From NCBI GenBank assembly GCA_004565275.1, contig SDOX01000005.1, positions 294,051 through 358,050 of the forward strand: a DNA stretch of 64,000 nucleotides, in the 5' to 3' direction. Origin of the DNA: Nannochloropsis salina CCMP1776 (taxonomy: Eukaryota > Sar > Eustigmatophyceae > Eustigmatales > Monodopsidaceae). This document shows, one piece after another, positions 30,708 through 42,076 of this stretch (its first letter is position 1; every line of letters begins with the position of its first letter). The translations under genes were made by a program, and so were the position numbers. The notes below the pieces were generated by a model that was not told the origin of the DNA, made no database searches, and worked only from the letters and a program-made list of their open reading frames with translations.

Positions 30708-33106
30708 TTAGACGGCCGTGTACCCGTCTGTCCCACCGGGGGGGTCCCTGCCAGGCCCCTTGCCGGCTTGCGCGCTGGAGATGCTTTGACCTCTGTTACT
30801 GCCGTACAGTGTGTCCTGCATCTCGTCAACGTGGCTGCCCATCCGTTCCTCCTGCCTCAAGCCCTCCCCCTGCCGCGGTATCTCATGCCCGCCCTCGCTT
30901 TCGTTGCAGCCATGTAGAGCCGGAGAGGCCATGCTCGCGCAATGCATAGATTGGAACAGAAAAGACGGGTGCTGCTCCCCTCCTGCGTTGCTGCCCAGAG
31001 GAAGGGGCGGTCTTTGGGCACCGCCGCTGGAGGGACACCGAATATCTGTGATAGCTCCTGTGCCTTGGTCATAGCCACCGTGCACCCCCATGCCCGACCC
31101 CGCCGAATGCATCGCGTACATGGATGTGCTCGGCCCTTTTCCCTCCTCTGATCCCATGTGTCCTTGTGCACCCTGGTACCCCCCCCTGGGCCTGCTGGCC
31201 GCACTGAAATTTAGCATGGCTTGGGGCCCCGGCGGGAAGGGTGGCAGGACATTGGGCATGGGGCCTAGGCCCTTTCCCGTGTTACTGTAGTAGACCTGGT
31301 TCTGAAACGAGGCGGCGTTGCCGCCATGACCCTGAGCATTGGAAATGTTGTAGTGTCCCGGGGGGGGGATGGGCTGGTGATGCGATTGCTGTGAACGGCT
31401 GGCGTCGAGAGAGGGTGCGGCTGTGGACTGCCCCCACGACGCGTCCCAGGCATGACCACTTGAGAAACCTTCCTCGATACCCTCTGCCTTGTTCTCGGCG
31501 TGATATTGCCTCGTCGGGAAAGGAGGGTGGTGCTGCGAGGAATGTGGCGCGGAGAAAGACGCCATGGACTCGGACGTGGACAGGCCCCCCGGCGTTCTAC
31601 CTGAGTCTCGTCCTCCCAACGATTGCAGCGATCGAGCCACGTCTTGCGCTGGGAAAGCTGAGTTGGAAAGGCCAAAATATCCATGCTGCTGTTGGGCCTG
31701 CATTTGAAGGGACTGGACGGCCTTTGGCGAGGGCGGGAGGCAGCCGCCCTGCTGATGCGAGAAAATTTCATGGGGAGGGCCCCTGTCTCTTGGCAAGTAC
31801 ATCTGGTCCCGCTGCGCCTGTGCGGCCGCTCGGTCGCCTTCGGCATGCTGCAGGGAGCGACCTTTGCTCACGCTCGCGTTCCGTTTGTCCCGACGCAGCA
31901 GACAGTAGTAACGGTTCTTGACCGAGTTCCCTGTCCGACCCGGAAGGAGCTCGGCAATCTTGCTCCATTTGTTGCAAAATGCGCGATGGAATTCCAGAAT
32001 GACTTTGTCCTCCTCAGGCCGCCAGGCGTCTCTTCGAATGTCGGGCTTTAGGTAGTTGTGCCAGCGTTCACAACATTGTTTGGCTGACCGCTCTGTCAAC
32101 AGAGACGAGATATAGTTCCAATCCTTGGCGCCGTTGCTTGAAACCGACTCCCGCAAAATCCCATCCTCGCTCGGTGTCCATGCTCGCTTCTTGAACCCTT
32201 TGTTCGCTGCCTCCGCCGCGCCTGCGTGGACGGGACTGGCGCCTTCGGCCTCGTCGTAGTCCTAAAGAGGGGAGGCGCCCAGGACAAGCCAGCGTGTGAG
32301 GAAGGAGCAAGGTGCTCAGACGTTTGAGAGAAGCAGTTGCAACCTTGGCTCACACATGTATATGCCCTACACAATCAATCGAAAGCTTTTTTTCTTACAA
32401 TCCATAGACTACGGAAAATATTGCGCCACTAAAGGGTTCCCGCGACTGGTGTCGCTACAGCACTCCTTGTAAAGCCGTCGCCCTCTGACATCTAACACGC
32501 CCTCGCATAGAGTAGCAACACTCTCTATTCTTCCTCTTACCCAGTTGTACGGGTGGACCTACCTGAACTTCAGAAGTCTGTTGCACCATCGTCCCATCGT
32601 GCGTCAGACTACTTGTGTGGCTGCTCCCTCCCTCGCTGTCCAAGTTGTCCGCACCAAACGGCAACCAGGGAGACCGATGCTTCTCGTGCGGCTTTTGGGC
32701 CGTGGACAGAACAAGTTTACTCGAACGGTCCGACTTCACGCCCTGTTGAAGCGTGTTTGAACGTGCGAGAGACGAGTGTGAGATTGGCATCACACACCGC
32801 TTAGGCCTCGAACCGTGCAAATTGAAAAATATCAATGACAGGAAAAATAATGCTAAGAGGAACTACGCGATACTTTGCCCTGCCCCCTCTTTCGCCTCAG
32901 AGGGTCATGATGCTTACGTCGATATTTTCGCGCCCTGTCTGCCAGGAGCCTTCGGGAGCACTGTCGCGGGGAGCATATGAGGCATGATGCACGCTAGAGG
33001 AGGGATTGTAGTGGGTGGAAGGGGCTGCAGTAGAAATTGACGGCAAGTAGTCGCGTTGATCTTCGAACGTGTTGTAACTTCTTGTCTCGCTGTCGCTTTG
33101 GGTCAT
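30708..33106 (-). CDS. R2R3-MYB transcription factor, three exons
   Basis: Exons 33106-32918, 32799-32563 and 32261-30708 join in phase 0 throughout, giving about 659 residues. The first two introns have GTAAGC and GTAGGT donors; the acceptor at 32800 is weak. Two MYB repeats lie at residues about 166-268: KRAWTPSEDGILRESVSSNG with WNYISSLL and RWHNYL, then DAWRPEEDKVILEFH with WSKIAELLPGRTGNSVKNRY. The third-helix signatures (SAKQCCERW and GNSVKNRY) are those that contact DNA. The long C-terminal region is Gln/Gly/Ser/Pro-rich, as in activation domains. Nuclear location is inferred. Targets are unknown. Confidence 0.85.
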
Positions 33107-34366
33107 TGAAAGAGACTGTTGCTCCCCTCAGTGCCTGGCCCTTGTCCTTGACTCCCTCGAATCCAGCTGAGATAAAGTCAAGACAGCCCCCTATGTTTCG
33201 GTGAAAATGTGCTAAAAGTTATGCGGATGTTGGTGGCAATAGGTAGCTTGGGTGTAAAAATGACGAAGCTGGGTCGTACAAAAGTACAAGCACACGCTTT
33301 GAGAAGCCGAGAAGACAGACCTCGTTAGGTCCTCCTACGTAGTCAGAGAAAGCGAAAATTTCCTGCGTATGTTCTTCACACAACAATACAAAGAAATTTG
33401 ACCACAACCGTAGAGCTGCAGAGCGCAGTAAATCGAGAAACTTTTTTTTCCTCGGGGCCAGAGGACATATCGGGTGCAAATTATTTCAGCCTGTGAGTCT
33501 GTGGCCGCCACGTCCAGGCGACCGTTTCCTCGCGAAATTACAAAACTCCACTTCAGCCTGCATAACACCGCCGCACTTGCCTTTCCATTCCCGCAACCGG
33601 CTTGCTGCATACGGATAGCTTCAGAAATGTCAGGGCTGTTGAACCGGCGTGTTCTCGTTCACTTGTGGTGCTGTACATGCCGATGGTGTTTGCGGTGCGC
33701 TCTCCCCAACCTCAACTCCGAAGACATAAGTAGGAGGCAGTGCCACGCCTCTCCTCGCGTGAATCCGGTCTTGAACCTTCGCTCATAACTCTCCTCCTCG
33801 CGCTTTCCCTCCTTAGGGTCTGTGCTTGTGGGGTTTCCCAGAATCTCGTACCTGTGGAAGCTTACTTGCCACTGTACCATTTGCTTATGAATGCAAGAAG
33901 ACAGCAAGATTTAATTTACATGAAGCTCTAGGAAGTGCCTCAGGGACCGAAATCTCGTCATGTGAACATGGGTACGAGAAACATCGTAAACATCAGTGCT
34001 CAGGCGCCTTTTCTCTAGCTCGAGCAGCAAGAGGCCTGTTCGAGCACAAAGGGGATGAAAATTGCCAATATCTGAGTAAACCTTAGAGTGTACGTGAATT
34101 ATCGATATCGGCGAGCATTTATATGGTAACAAGAGGCATCCAGGCTGGAGAAAAGAAAAGGAGATAGGCAGGGGGAGCAAGCACAGCTGTCCTATCCTCC
34201 GCTCGCTTGCCTCAGCCGCAGAGAACAAAATTGAGGCGAAGGAGACACTCGAAATAAGGCCTGCCTTCAGCGATGTTATCAATGCCCATATAATTTCGCT
34301 TTCACATTTAATTGTTTCGGGAAAAATATAATAGTTTGCTCGCACACGGGACAACAGGAGGCTGGG
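33107..34366. other. Divergent intergenic region, 1.26 kb
   Basis: Lies between the MYB and SohB-like starts. ORFs on both strands are short and look random. A regulatory region for both genes is likely. No repeats seen. Confidence 0.4.
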
Positions 34367-36658
34367 ATGGCTGCACAAAGAGAAGAGCCGGTTCCTGCGA
34401 TTGTGCGACCAAAGTACGGTATCAGATGTCCTATCTGGAGATGCCGATTGCTTCCAAGGACACTAGTCCTGCTCGTCTTCGTTCTTTGGCAATTTTCTCA
34501 CATTTCCTGCGCCAATGAGGTTCCATCGGACGATGCAACAGAGGACAGTACTGCCTTGCCCGGTGCAGCAGGAGTAGGGAATATCACTGACCACTCGAGT
34601 CCTAGCCCTACTGATAACGTGGACGCACTCCCTCCGACCCTTGCACCACGCACGACTCCTCTAGAAGCAGACAATTCTGGTCCTGTTCCTAGGTCCGGTG
34701 CGCTGGATTCTCTCACATCGAAAGACAGTCACAATGATCGTGGAAAGGACAGAGATAAGCAAGAGGAGGAGAACGAGGACGATGAGGAAGAAGAGGAGAA
34801 CGAAGATGAGGAGGAGGGAGAGGAGGAGGAAGAGGAGGAGGAGGAGGACGGAGGAGACGAAGACGAGGAGGGGGAAAGTGACGAGGAGGACGAGGAGAGC
34901 GAAGACGATGAAGATGAACCGGCATATAAGCGCCGGCAGAGGCGGCCTGGGCACACCTACAAGGTAGGACCGAAACAGTCTCTTGTGGCCCGCCTCGCTG
35001 CCAAGGTCTTAAATCAAACCTCCTCCTCCGTCTCCCTACCTTCGACAAATGCAACCGTCGTAGCACCATCGCTGGTAAGAGCACTGAAGACTTTGCCACG
35101 GAAGCAACTTTTCGCCCTGGGCTTCAAGATTGTGCTTGTGGGAGGAGTTTTGTATTCGCTGCGACACTTGTTCACGTTCAAGAAAACGATGCAATGCCTC
35201 ATGATAGTCTCAATTCTGGCAGAAATTGCCGGCCGCCTCGGGCTCTTGAAGGACTTGAAACTCCCCTCCCCTCCCTTCCCGAGCTCCCTCGCCACGCCCC
35301 GGGCCCTAGCATCCATTCGTGCCCCCCCACTCTTCCAATTTGAGCTCATCAACGGGCGGTACCAAGCGGATCGTATCCGTCTCAGCCTCTTGACGGGCGA
35401 CACAACGGGCCAAGCCCTGGCGGCCGCAGCAGCCTCGCGAAAGGCAGCCCTCACTGCGGCCGTAGCGGCGGCGGTGGGCAACGGAAGCAGCTGCAGCGGC
35501 GGCAGCAACCAAGGCCCCCTGTGGACCGAGGCGCGGCATACCCAAACGTACGGGACGACTGGCATGGAGGAGATCCGGGAGGTGGGAAACGCCTCGTCTT
35601 CGTCTTCTCAGCCCGAGGCCGTGTCGTCAGCCCACAGCCCCCTCAACAAGACCGCCGTCAATCCCAACGAGTCCCACGGGTCGACTGCGGCCCCCTTGCC
35701 TGCCCTGACGACCCCGCGGCCGCGCGCCTACGTGGTGACGCTGAAAGGTGACATGTTCCTCTCCCAAGGCGCTTATTTGACCTCCGTGGTGTCCTTCCTC
35801 CTCGAGACCGCTCGGTCCGGACCAGGGGGGGACGAACTGGTGCTCCTGCTCGAGTCTGGGGGCGGCGCGGCGTACGAGTACGGCCTAAGCGCCGCCCAGT
35901 TGGAGAGGCTCCGCCGGGCCGGCATCCGTCTGACCGTGTGCGTGGACAAAATCGCGGCGAGCGGGGGTTACATGCTGGCGGTGGTGGCGGATACGTTGGT
36001 GACAGCTCCTTTCGCCACGATCGGGTCCATCGGGGCGACCACCTCGGTGCCTGTCCTGAACGTGGGGGTGGCCTTGAAACGGCTGGGCATCCACGCCTAC
36101 TCGATCAAGGCGGGAAAACACAAGGGGAGCGGGGGCATGCTCCTGGTGGGGGACGCGAAGGGGGACCAAGAGGCACTGGGCAAGCTCCGGGAGGATCTGG
36201 CGAAGGTCCACGAGGCCTTCAAAGCCCACATTGGGCGGTGGCGGAAGATGGTGGACGTGGAGGCGGTGGGCACGGGCGAGGTCTGGCAAGGGCGGGAGGC
36301 CAAGGCCCTGGGTTTGGTCGACGAGATCATGACCTCGGAGGAGTATCTGGCCTGGCGGCTGTTTACGCACGACGTGGTCAAGGTCTCACCGGCCCCGGAC
36401 GCGAGGCGTTTCCCGGGCTCATTTTTCTTGCCCGGGGGGGGCGGGGGCGGGAGGGGTGGCGGGGCACCGTTGGGACCGACTGCGGCCATGGCAGTACTGA
36501 CCAGCATCAGGGAGATGATTGCTCGTCGGGGTGTCAAGCGAATAGGAGGAGTGCTTGTGGACGAGGAGGAAAAGGCGGGCGTGTCAGTGGCAGACCGTGT
36601 CCTCCACAGCGTGGCCTCCTTGCTGCTGGGGCAGAAAGCTCCCCTGATCATTTGCTAG
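34367..36658 (+). CDS. SohB-like S49 family membrane serine peptidase
   Basis: A single exon of 763 residues. A signal peptide or anchor lies at about 27-45 (LPRTLVLLVFVLWQFSHISC) and a second hydrophobic segment at 245-268 (LFALGFKIVLVGGVLYSL). Between them is a 60-residue almost pure Glu/Asp tract. The peptidase domain starts near residue 455: AYVVTLKGDMF, LLLESGGGAAYEYGLS, and VDKIAASGGYMLAVVADTLV with the nucleophilic Ser near 531. TIGSIGATTSVPVLNVG follows, then the Lys region AGKHKGSG near 585, and VWQGREAKALGLVDEI. The order matches bacterial SohB and plastid SppA. It would cleave membrane-buried or signal peptides. The tail is Gly-rich. Plastid or ER location cannot be decided. Confidence 0.87.
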   Translation: MAAQREEPVPAIVRPKYGIRCPIWRCRLLPRTLVLLVFVLWQFSHISCANEVPSDDATEDSTALPGAAGVGNITDHSSPSPTDNVDALPPTLAPRTTPLEADNSGPVPRSGALDSLTSKDSHNDRGKDRDKQEEENEDDEEEEENEDEEEGEEEEEEEEEDGGDEDEEGESDEEDEESEDDEDEPAYKRRQRRPGHTYKVGPKQSLVARLAAKVLNQTSSSVSLPSTNATVVAPSLVRALKTLPRKQLFALGFKIVLVGGVLYSLRHLFTFKKTMQCLMIVSILAEIAGRLGLLKDLKLPSPPFPSSLATPRALASIRAPPLFQFELINGRYQADRIRLSLLTGDTTGQALAAAAASRKAALTAAVAAAVGNGSSCSGGSNQGPLWTEARHTQTYGTTGMEEIREVGNASSSSSQPEAVSSAHSPLNKTAVNPNESHGSTAAPLPALTTPRPRAYVVTLKGDMFLSQGAYLTSVVSFLLETARSGPGGDELVLLLESGGGAAYEYGLSAAQLERLRRAGIRLTVCVDKIAASGGYMLAVVADTLVTAPFATIGSIGATTSVPVLNVGVALKRLGIHAYSIKAGKHKGSGGMLLVGDAKGDQEALGKLREDLAKVHEAFKAHIGRWRKMVDVEAVGTGEVWQGREAKALGLVDEIMTSEEYLAWRLFTHDVVKVSPAPDARRFPGSFFLPGGGGGGRGGGAPLGPTAAMAVLTSIREMIARRGVKRIGGVLVDEEEKAGVSVADRVLHSVASLLLGQKAPLIIC

Positions 36659-37492
36659 GGGTAGCCAGTGTGGAAGTTGGCGATGGTAGGGGATGCGCGT
36701 CTTGTGCACGCCTGTACATGATAGATCTAGACGCGGAGGGTGACTGTTTCGTGGGGGATTCTGTATGCGGAAATGCTCGGTCTGAAGTAAACCACAGCAT
36801 CTGCCCCGCTGTTGTAAGCGATTTGCTATGGCAAACGCCATGTCACGTCATGGACCATTGAGAAAGTAAAAGTACTTTTGCGGATGTGTCCGGGGGTCGT
36901 TTCCAATCTTGACTCTTTCTTCCGTCGCACGTCATTACTTCTTTAATGGATGGGGCTGAAAAATCGCACACCTCTACCGGTGGGCCTCCTTGTGAATCTG
37001 TCTTGTGTGCCAAATAGAAAAAAAAATCCGCAACTGTGTCTTTTCACTTTACCGCTGCATACCGAGCTGGGGTTACATGGGGGCTGCGCGTCAACTGTTT
37101 GTCCTAATGCCGTTCCTAACTCGCGTTAAGATGAAGCCCGATCTTCCACGAAGTTCTTATTGATTTCGTTCCATTCGTCTTCATTTCTCACGTTCCTACG
37201 AGCACGTACGTACTACCTTCCCTCAGGATCCCTCGATCGTTGTTCTCCCTTCCCTCCAGACTCCTCGGTCCTTCCCCTTTCTCTTTCTGACTCTGGTCGA
37301 CCCAATCTACTTCCAAACGCCCCACGAGGCGTCGATGCAATCTCGACTTCATCCGGGCGAGCAAATGTCCTCATGGTCCTCTTCTCCCAACGCCATGTCT
37401 CTCCATGGAATTCAAATTCCCTGTCTGCATCCTCCCAACTGGAACGCACCGCTCCTGCCCGTCTCGCATCCGGATCCTCGGAGCCCCGTGTC
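36659..37492. other. Convergent intergenic region
   Basis: About 830 bases between the SohB-like and EEFSEC stops. On the minus strand, 37449-37213 is open and reads like protein (DREFEFHGETWRWEKR, then TFARPDEVEIAS). It could be a C-terminal EEFSEC segment lost to a frame change near 37493. Confidence 0.4.
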
Positions 37493-40400
37493 CTACTCCT
37501 CCTCGTGTTTCCCCCTCTCTTCCCCTCGCGGCACCAGCGAGAACGACAGAGTCACCCACGCACCTTCCAGTCCGTGGCATTCCCGTGCGAACTGCACCTT
37601 TGCCTTTCCCCCTTTCCCAAAAGGCCCCACCACGTACCCCTCCACGGCCTCCTGCCCCTCCTCGGTCCTCAAACCCACCCTCAAGTCCTTGTAGTTCCTC
37701 ACGTCCTCCTCCATGGTAAAGAGCCCCGTCACGATCACCAGACCGTCTGCCCGTACTTTCTCAATGTGGCCCATGCGCCACTCCGCGTCCCGCTCCGCCC
37801 CTAACTGCAACGGCACCGCCGGCACCGCCTCCGTGGCCACCGCCTCTTCCTCCCCGGGCCCGTCTCGGAGCGCGCCCCCTCTGGCCGCAGGGAGCTGCGA
37901 GCCCAGGTACAGGTGGGAGGCACTGTCTTCCAGCGCCGAGAGGTCCACCCCTTCCACGACCCGCTTCTCCTCTTCTCGTGGCTCGGAGATGCCGTCTCCC
38001 TCCAGCACCTCCTCGCGCCGCCTGTCCTCCGCCGGTTCCCCTTCCACCGAGTTTTTCTCCCCTCCCTCCGCCCCGTCCTCCTCCACTTCCTCCTCGGGTT
38101 CGGTGTCCTCTCCGTGCAAGAGGGAGAGCCCAGACATGTCCCTCCCCGCCTGTCGCCTCTGCACCATCCGTTTCTCCTGGTCAAACACAAATCGGCGGAA
38201 GCACAGGAAGAGCTTCTCCCCGACGTGCCCCCCTGCCAGTCCTCCCTTCTCATCGAAGCGGACCCGCACTTTCCCTCCCCGCCCGAAGCCCGACTCCAAT
38301 TTTCCCACCTGCCCCTTCGCCGTCTCTACCTCCATGCCTAAGAACGGGCGGAGGCTGGTCTCTTTCTTGAAGAAGCCTTGGGCGGTCACCTCTCTGTGCC
38401 GGGCTAGGGAGGGAGGGTCCTTGGGCAAAGCTGGAAGGGCTTCGCCCAAACGATAGATGCTCCCTTCGCGCATTTTCGGCTTGTAGATGCGGACCCGAGG
38501 GAGGTCTTCCTCCCTCAAGGCTTCCAAAAGGGTCCCGCAGAAGGCGAGGCGGCAGCCACCCATCCAGGTAGGGGACAAACGTCCCTCCCGAGCGCCCTGT
38601 GCATGCGTGGGCTTCTGCCGTCGGTCTGGGGGCTCCGGATGCTGTCCGTGGCCGATCTCGACGTCCAGGCGAGAACCGATGACTAAGCAGGGCAGGGGGC
38701 AGAGCACAGGAGTCTCGAATTTAAACAAGGCATACTGTTCCTGATACTCCCGGCGACGACGTCTATCTCCCTCTTTTGAAACCTTGAACCCTGCCTCTTT
38801 CTCGCCCTCCTCCTCGTCCTCGACAGCGCCCGCCATCTCGGCTTGGTACAGGTAGTCTTCCTCCCAGGAGAAAGGGAAGTCAGGCGGGGCCCAGGGTCGT
38901 GCCTCGACCCCGTCCCCTCTGACTCCCTTCCCATCTCTCCCTTCCCTCGGCTGCCTTCCCTTTTTGTCTTTCTCCCTTCCTCGCACCAGTTCCTTCGCGC
39001 CAAAAAAGGTCAGCGTGGCCATGACTGTCCCGTGTCCCACCGACACGTGGACCCGCTCCCCTGATTTGACGCGCCCCCGGAAGGCTCGGATCTGCCGGAC
39101 CGCGCCCACCGCCCACGTCACCCAGGGCACCGACCCCGGCGTGCACAAGGCGCCTCGTTCCATCTCCTTCGCGTCCAGGTGCGTGAGGCAGAGGCCGACG
39201 CGGTCCCCGTGCTGGGCCTCCGCGACCTTCCGGTGGAAGGCTTGGAGGCTCTTCACCCGACGAGTGAGGCCCAGGGCGGGCAGTTCCACCACGTCCTGCA
39301 CCGACACGCGCCCTCGCAACACGGTGCCTACGGAACGGAGAGGGAGGAGGAAGGGGGGGAAGGGGGGAAGGGGGGGGGATCACGGGGAGAACTTCTTGTT
39401 GAATTGCATCGGTTTGGAGGATGGTGGCCGATCCTCTTCGAGCCCGGGACGGTGCGTCACAAAAGTCATTCCACGTCTCCAAGAGATGGCTCTTGTGCCT
39501 TTCCCGTGCCTCATATCTTTCCTTTCGCCTCTCTGCCCCTTCCCTCCATCCCTCCTTCCCCCCCTCCCTCTGCCTCACCTGTCAAGACCGTCCCTTGCCC
39601 TTTCATAGGGAAGCAGTGGTCGACCGCCATGAACAGAGGCCCTGAAGGACTCCGACGCGGCAGAGAGATGGTTTTCTGCAAGGCCCGAGAGAGATCCTCC
39701 AGGCCCAGACTCATAATACCCGGATGTTCCTCCCCAGGGGGCCTGGTTCCTGAATTTTCCTTCCTCTTCCCCGCTGCCCCCCCCTTCTGCTTCCCCACCC
39801 CTCCCCCGCCGCTTCCCCCGCCCCTGCTCGAGCTACCCACGGCCGTCTCCCCCCCCATCACGGCGGCCACGGGCACGATGGGCGCATCCTGGAAGCGGGA
39901 GGAACGTAAGGCCCGGCGTAAGGCCGCCGTCGCCGCACGCACTTTCTCCTCCCTCTCCTCCGCCGGGAACAAGTCGATCTTGTTCAAGGCCACCACGAGG
40001 GTGGGCGCGGTTACCTCGGCCAGCATCACGCACTCCACCGTCTGCGCCTGCACGCCCTTGGTCGCGTCCACCAGGAGCAGGACCAGGTCGATGATTTGGG
40101 CACCGCCGATGATGGTGCGTATCAGCGACCCGTGGCCGGGGCAGTCGACCAGGGTCACTTGGAGGGTTTGGGGCGTGGGCGAGGAAGCGCGGGAGGGGGA
40201 AGGGGCGGAGTATGGAAGGAGGAAGGAGGAGAATCCGAGGTCGAGGGTGATACCCCGTTCCTGGGACTGGGGGTGCTTGTCTAGGCTCGCGGTGGACAGG
40301 TGGGTGGATAGGGCACGGACGAGGGAGGTTTTCCCCGAGTCCACGTGGCCCATGACGCCCACATTGATGTTGAAAGGGAGGGCGGGCTGGGAGGCCAGGG

Positions 40401-40605
40401 TGGGCTGTGGGGAGGTGAAGCGAGGGAAGGGGGAGGAGCTGGCGGAGGACGAGGAGCCAGAGGAAGAGGCGCTGGCGGTGGGGGCTTTACTCGCGGGATC
40501 CACCGCCTCCAGAGACGGGTCATTTGCTGCAGGTCCTTTCTTGGCTTTCGCTTCCCGAACCGGCTGCGAGAGCCCACTGGTTGTCTCTGATTCCTCCGCG
40601 CACAT
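37493..40605 (-). CDS. EEFSEC: Selenocysteine-specific elongation factor with apparently duplicated domain IV
   Basis: Exons 40605-39579 and 39327-37493 join in phase 1 over a 251-nt intron (GTGAGG donor, CCGTAG acceptor), about 953 residues against about 600 in animals. GTPase motifs are GHVDSGKT (86-93), DCPGH (154-158) and NKID (208-211). DKHPQSQERGITLDLGFSSF is diagnostic of EEFSEC rather than EF-Tu or eIF2-gamma. Domains II-III follow (TVLRGRVSVQDVVELPALG). A first domain IV carries FFKKETSLRPFLGMEVETA, GRGGKVRVRF and RFVFDQEKRMVQ, where the human protein ends. After an acidic linker the pattern recurs: GLFTMEEDVRNYKDLRVGL, GPFGKGGKAKVQF. The protein delivers Sec-tRNA to UGA codons with a SECIS factor. 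Long Ser/Gly inserts are present. Confidence 0.92.
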
Positions 40606-40607
40606 CA

Positions 40608-40976
40608 ATGCGCCCTAATTTTCTGTTCGCTGCCGCCTGTGCTACAATATTTTGCGGACTTGATCAAGTCGATGGTGCCGCCGCCCCGCCCAAGCACCCC
40701 ATCCGACCAGGAATGCAACGACGAGGCGATGTGGCTAGGGTAAGCCCTGGAAAAGGGGGGGGGCGCCAAGAGGAAGGGCATGATATGTCAGTCGGGAGAA
40801 AGAGTGCCGGGCGACGATGTCATTATCACCAATGTAGGCAATTATTTGCGAGCGTGCACACTGGATCACGGGGTCAAAGATGGCCACAAGTTTTGTTTTG
40901 CCTGTTGCTTCCCCACAAAGGGCTGGGCTCAAGGACGACTGGGTCTGGAATGTTCCGTCACATCGAGACTTTGTAA
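40608..40976 (+). CDS. Hypothetical ORF with signal-peptide-like start
   Basis: ATG 40608 lies just upstream of, and divergent from, the EEFSEC start (40605). It begins MRPNFLFAAACATIFCGL, like a signal peptide. A GTAAGC donor at 40740 would end a first exon after 44 codons in phase 0. No convincing second exon was found, and the unspliced frame reads poorly. It may be a short secreted protein or chance. Confidence 0.2.
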   Translation: MRPNFLFAAACATIFCGLDQVDGAAAPPKHPIRPGMQRRGDVARVSPGKGGGRQEEGHDMSVGRKSAGRRCHYHQCRQLFASVHTGSRGQRWPQVLFCLLLPHKGLGSRTTGSGMFRHIETL

Positions 40977-42076
40977 AGGGCTGCTGCGACTTCTAATTCA
41001 ATTCCAGCAGTCGTGGCTTTGAAGAGTAAAACTCAAGGATGATTATGCGCGATTATCGTTCACGGAAACTTTGAATTGTGCAGAAAAGATCAATGCCAGG
41101 GACATACCGGGGAAGTCTTAGACTTAGAAGGCTGATCATAGGAGTTAAGCCGCATTTTCACGCGCATAAAAGCTTAACGTACAAGAAACATGGGGCAAAG
41201 TACATGTGCGACTTCATACGAGGTTCCAGATCAAGAAACGAGAGTGTCAAGCTTGTGTAAAGCACGTCCACGTAAGCACTGGGGCCGGACAAGTCCTTCT
41301 TGACGTTGAGGTCGCATCAGGGGAGAACAAGGTCTCTACGTCCGATGCCCACCCAGTCCCTGCCATTACACCAAGAGTTACAACGACGCAAAAGTGAATG
41401 AGAGGGGTCGGATACCTCATCCACATAGCTCGTCCTGAAGCCAAGTAGCCTATAACCGGCAGATTTCCCTTGAGACTCCCGCATTTCTCGTCAGACAAAG
41501 AAACGGGGGGTGGCTGACTTTGTCACTCGCTGACAAGGAATGAGCTGGCAGCTTTGTTCTGATAGTGGGCCGGAAGCAAACGCTAACCCCACGAACCTGG
41601 AAAACCACGCCCCCAAAAAAACACATAAGACAAAGCCCGACGAAAAACCACGTCGCAGTGCAGGACAGGGTGTCGATGTACGAACCGGTTAACGTGGCCC
41701 CACAGGTGCGGGTGGCCTGGCAGGGAGAAATCGTCGCAATTAAGGGTTTGGCAGCTGACTCGCCCGCGGCAGTCCAAGCCGTCACCCGGACGCAAAAGAG
41801 ACACTGGACCATGGCCTCGCGCTCGACGATCGCCGGCTGCAGGTCTCTTGGAGAGGAGGAAAGATGGAGAAGGGGTCGTGTGGTGTATCGAGGTGTTTGG
41901 TCATGGCACTGGCTGCTATTGATGACGAAACTAGCATAATGTTGTATCTACTGTGCATATCGCGGGCTTCGCCCTGATACTGGCAACAGATTCTCTCCCA
42001 AGGCCCTCCCAGACACTACTAGATCACTGATACCCCCTTCATCACCAACATTACATGCTCAGATGCCATATTGCTA
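40977..42076. other. Intergenic region upstream of CNOT9
   Basis: About 1.1 kb. A short minus-strand ORF with a signal-peptide-like start (41247-41426) is listed separately. ORFs at 41.5-41.9 kb on both strands are not convincing. Confidence 0.35.
41247..41426 (-). CDS. Candidate small secreted peptide ORF
   Basis: ATG 41426 encodes 59 residues that start MWMRYPTPLIHFCVVVTLGV and continue MAGTGWASDVE, a textbook signal peptide with an AxA-like site. A 35-residue mature part with two Cys follows (RTCPAPVLTWTCFTQA). No family is known to me. The length makes chance quite possible. Confidence 0.2.
   Translation of the reverse strand: MWMRYPTPLIHFCVVVTLGVMAGTGWASDVETLFSPDATSTSRRTCPAPVLTWTCFTQA

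Noticed and set aside
34661-34956. Minus-strand Leu/Val/Phe-rich and Ser-rich ORFs resembling membrane proteins
   Set aside because: They are the reverse complement of the Glu/Asp tract of the S49 peptidase; GAG/GAA codons read backwards as Leu, Phe and Ser.
37801-39608. Plus-strand Ser/Arg/Pro-rich ORFs opposite EEFSEC
   Set aside because: Shadow frames of a clear conserved minus-strand gene.
41450-41812. Minus-strand Cys-rich ORF with a hydrophobic segment, faintly like a LITAF or small membrane protein
   Set aside because: The Cys spacing does not fit LITAF or other known motifs, and no start or splice support was found.
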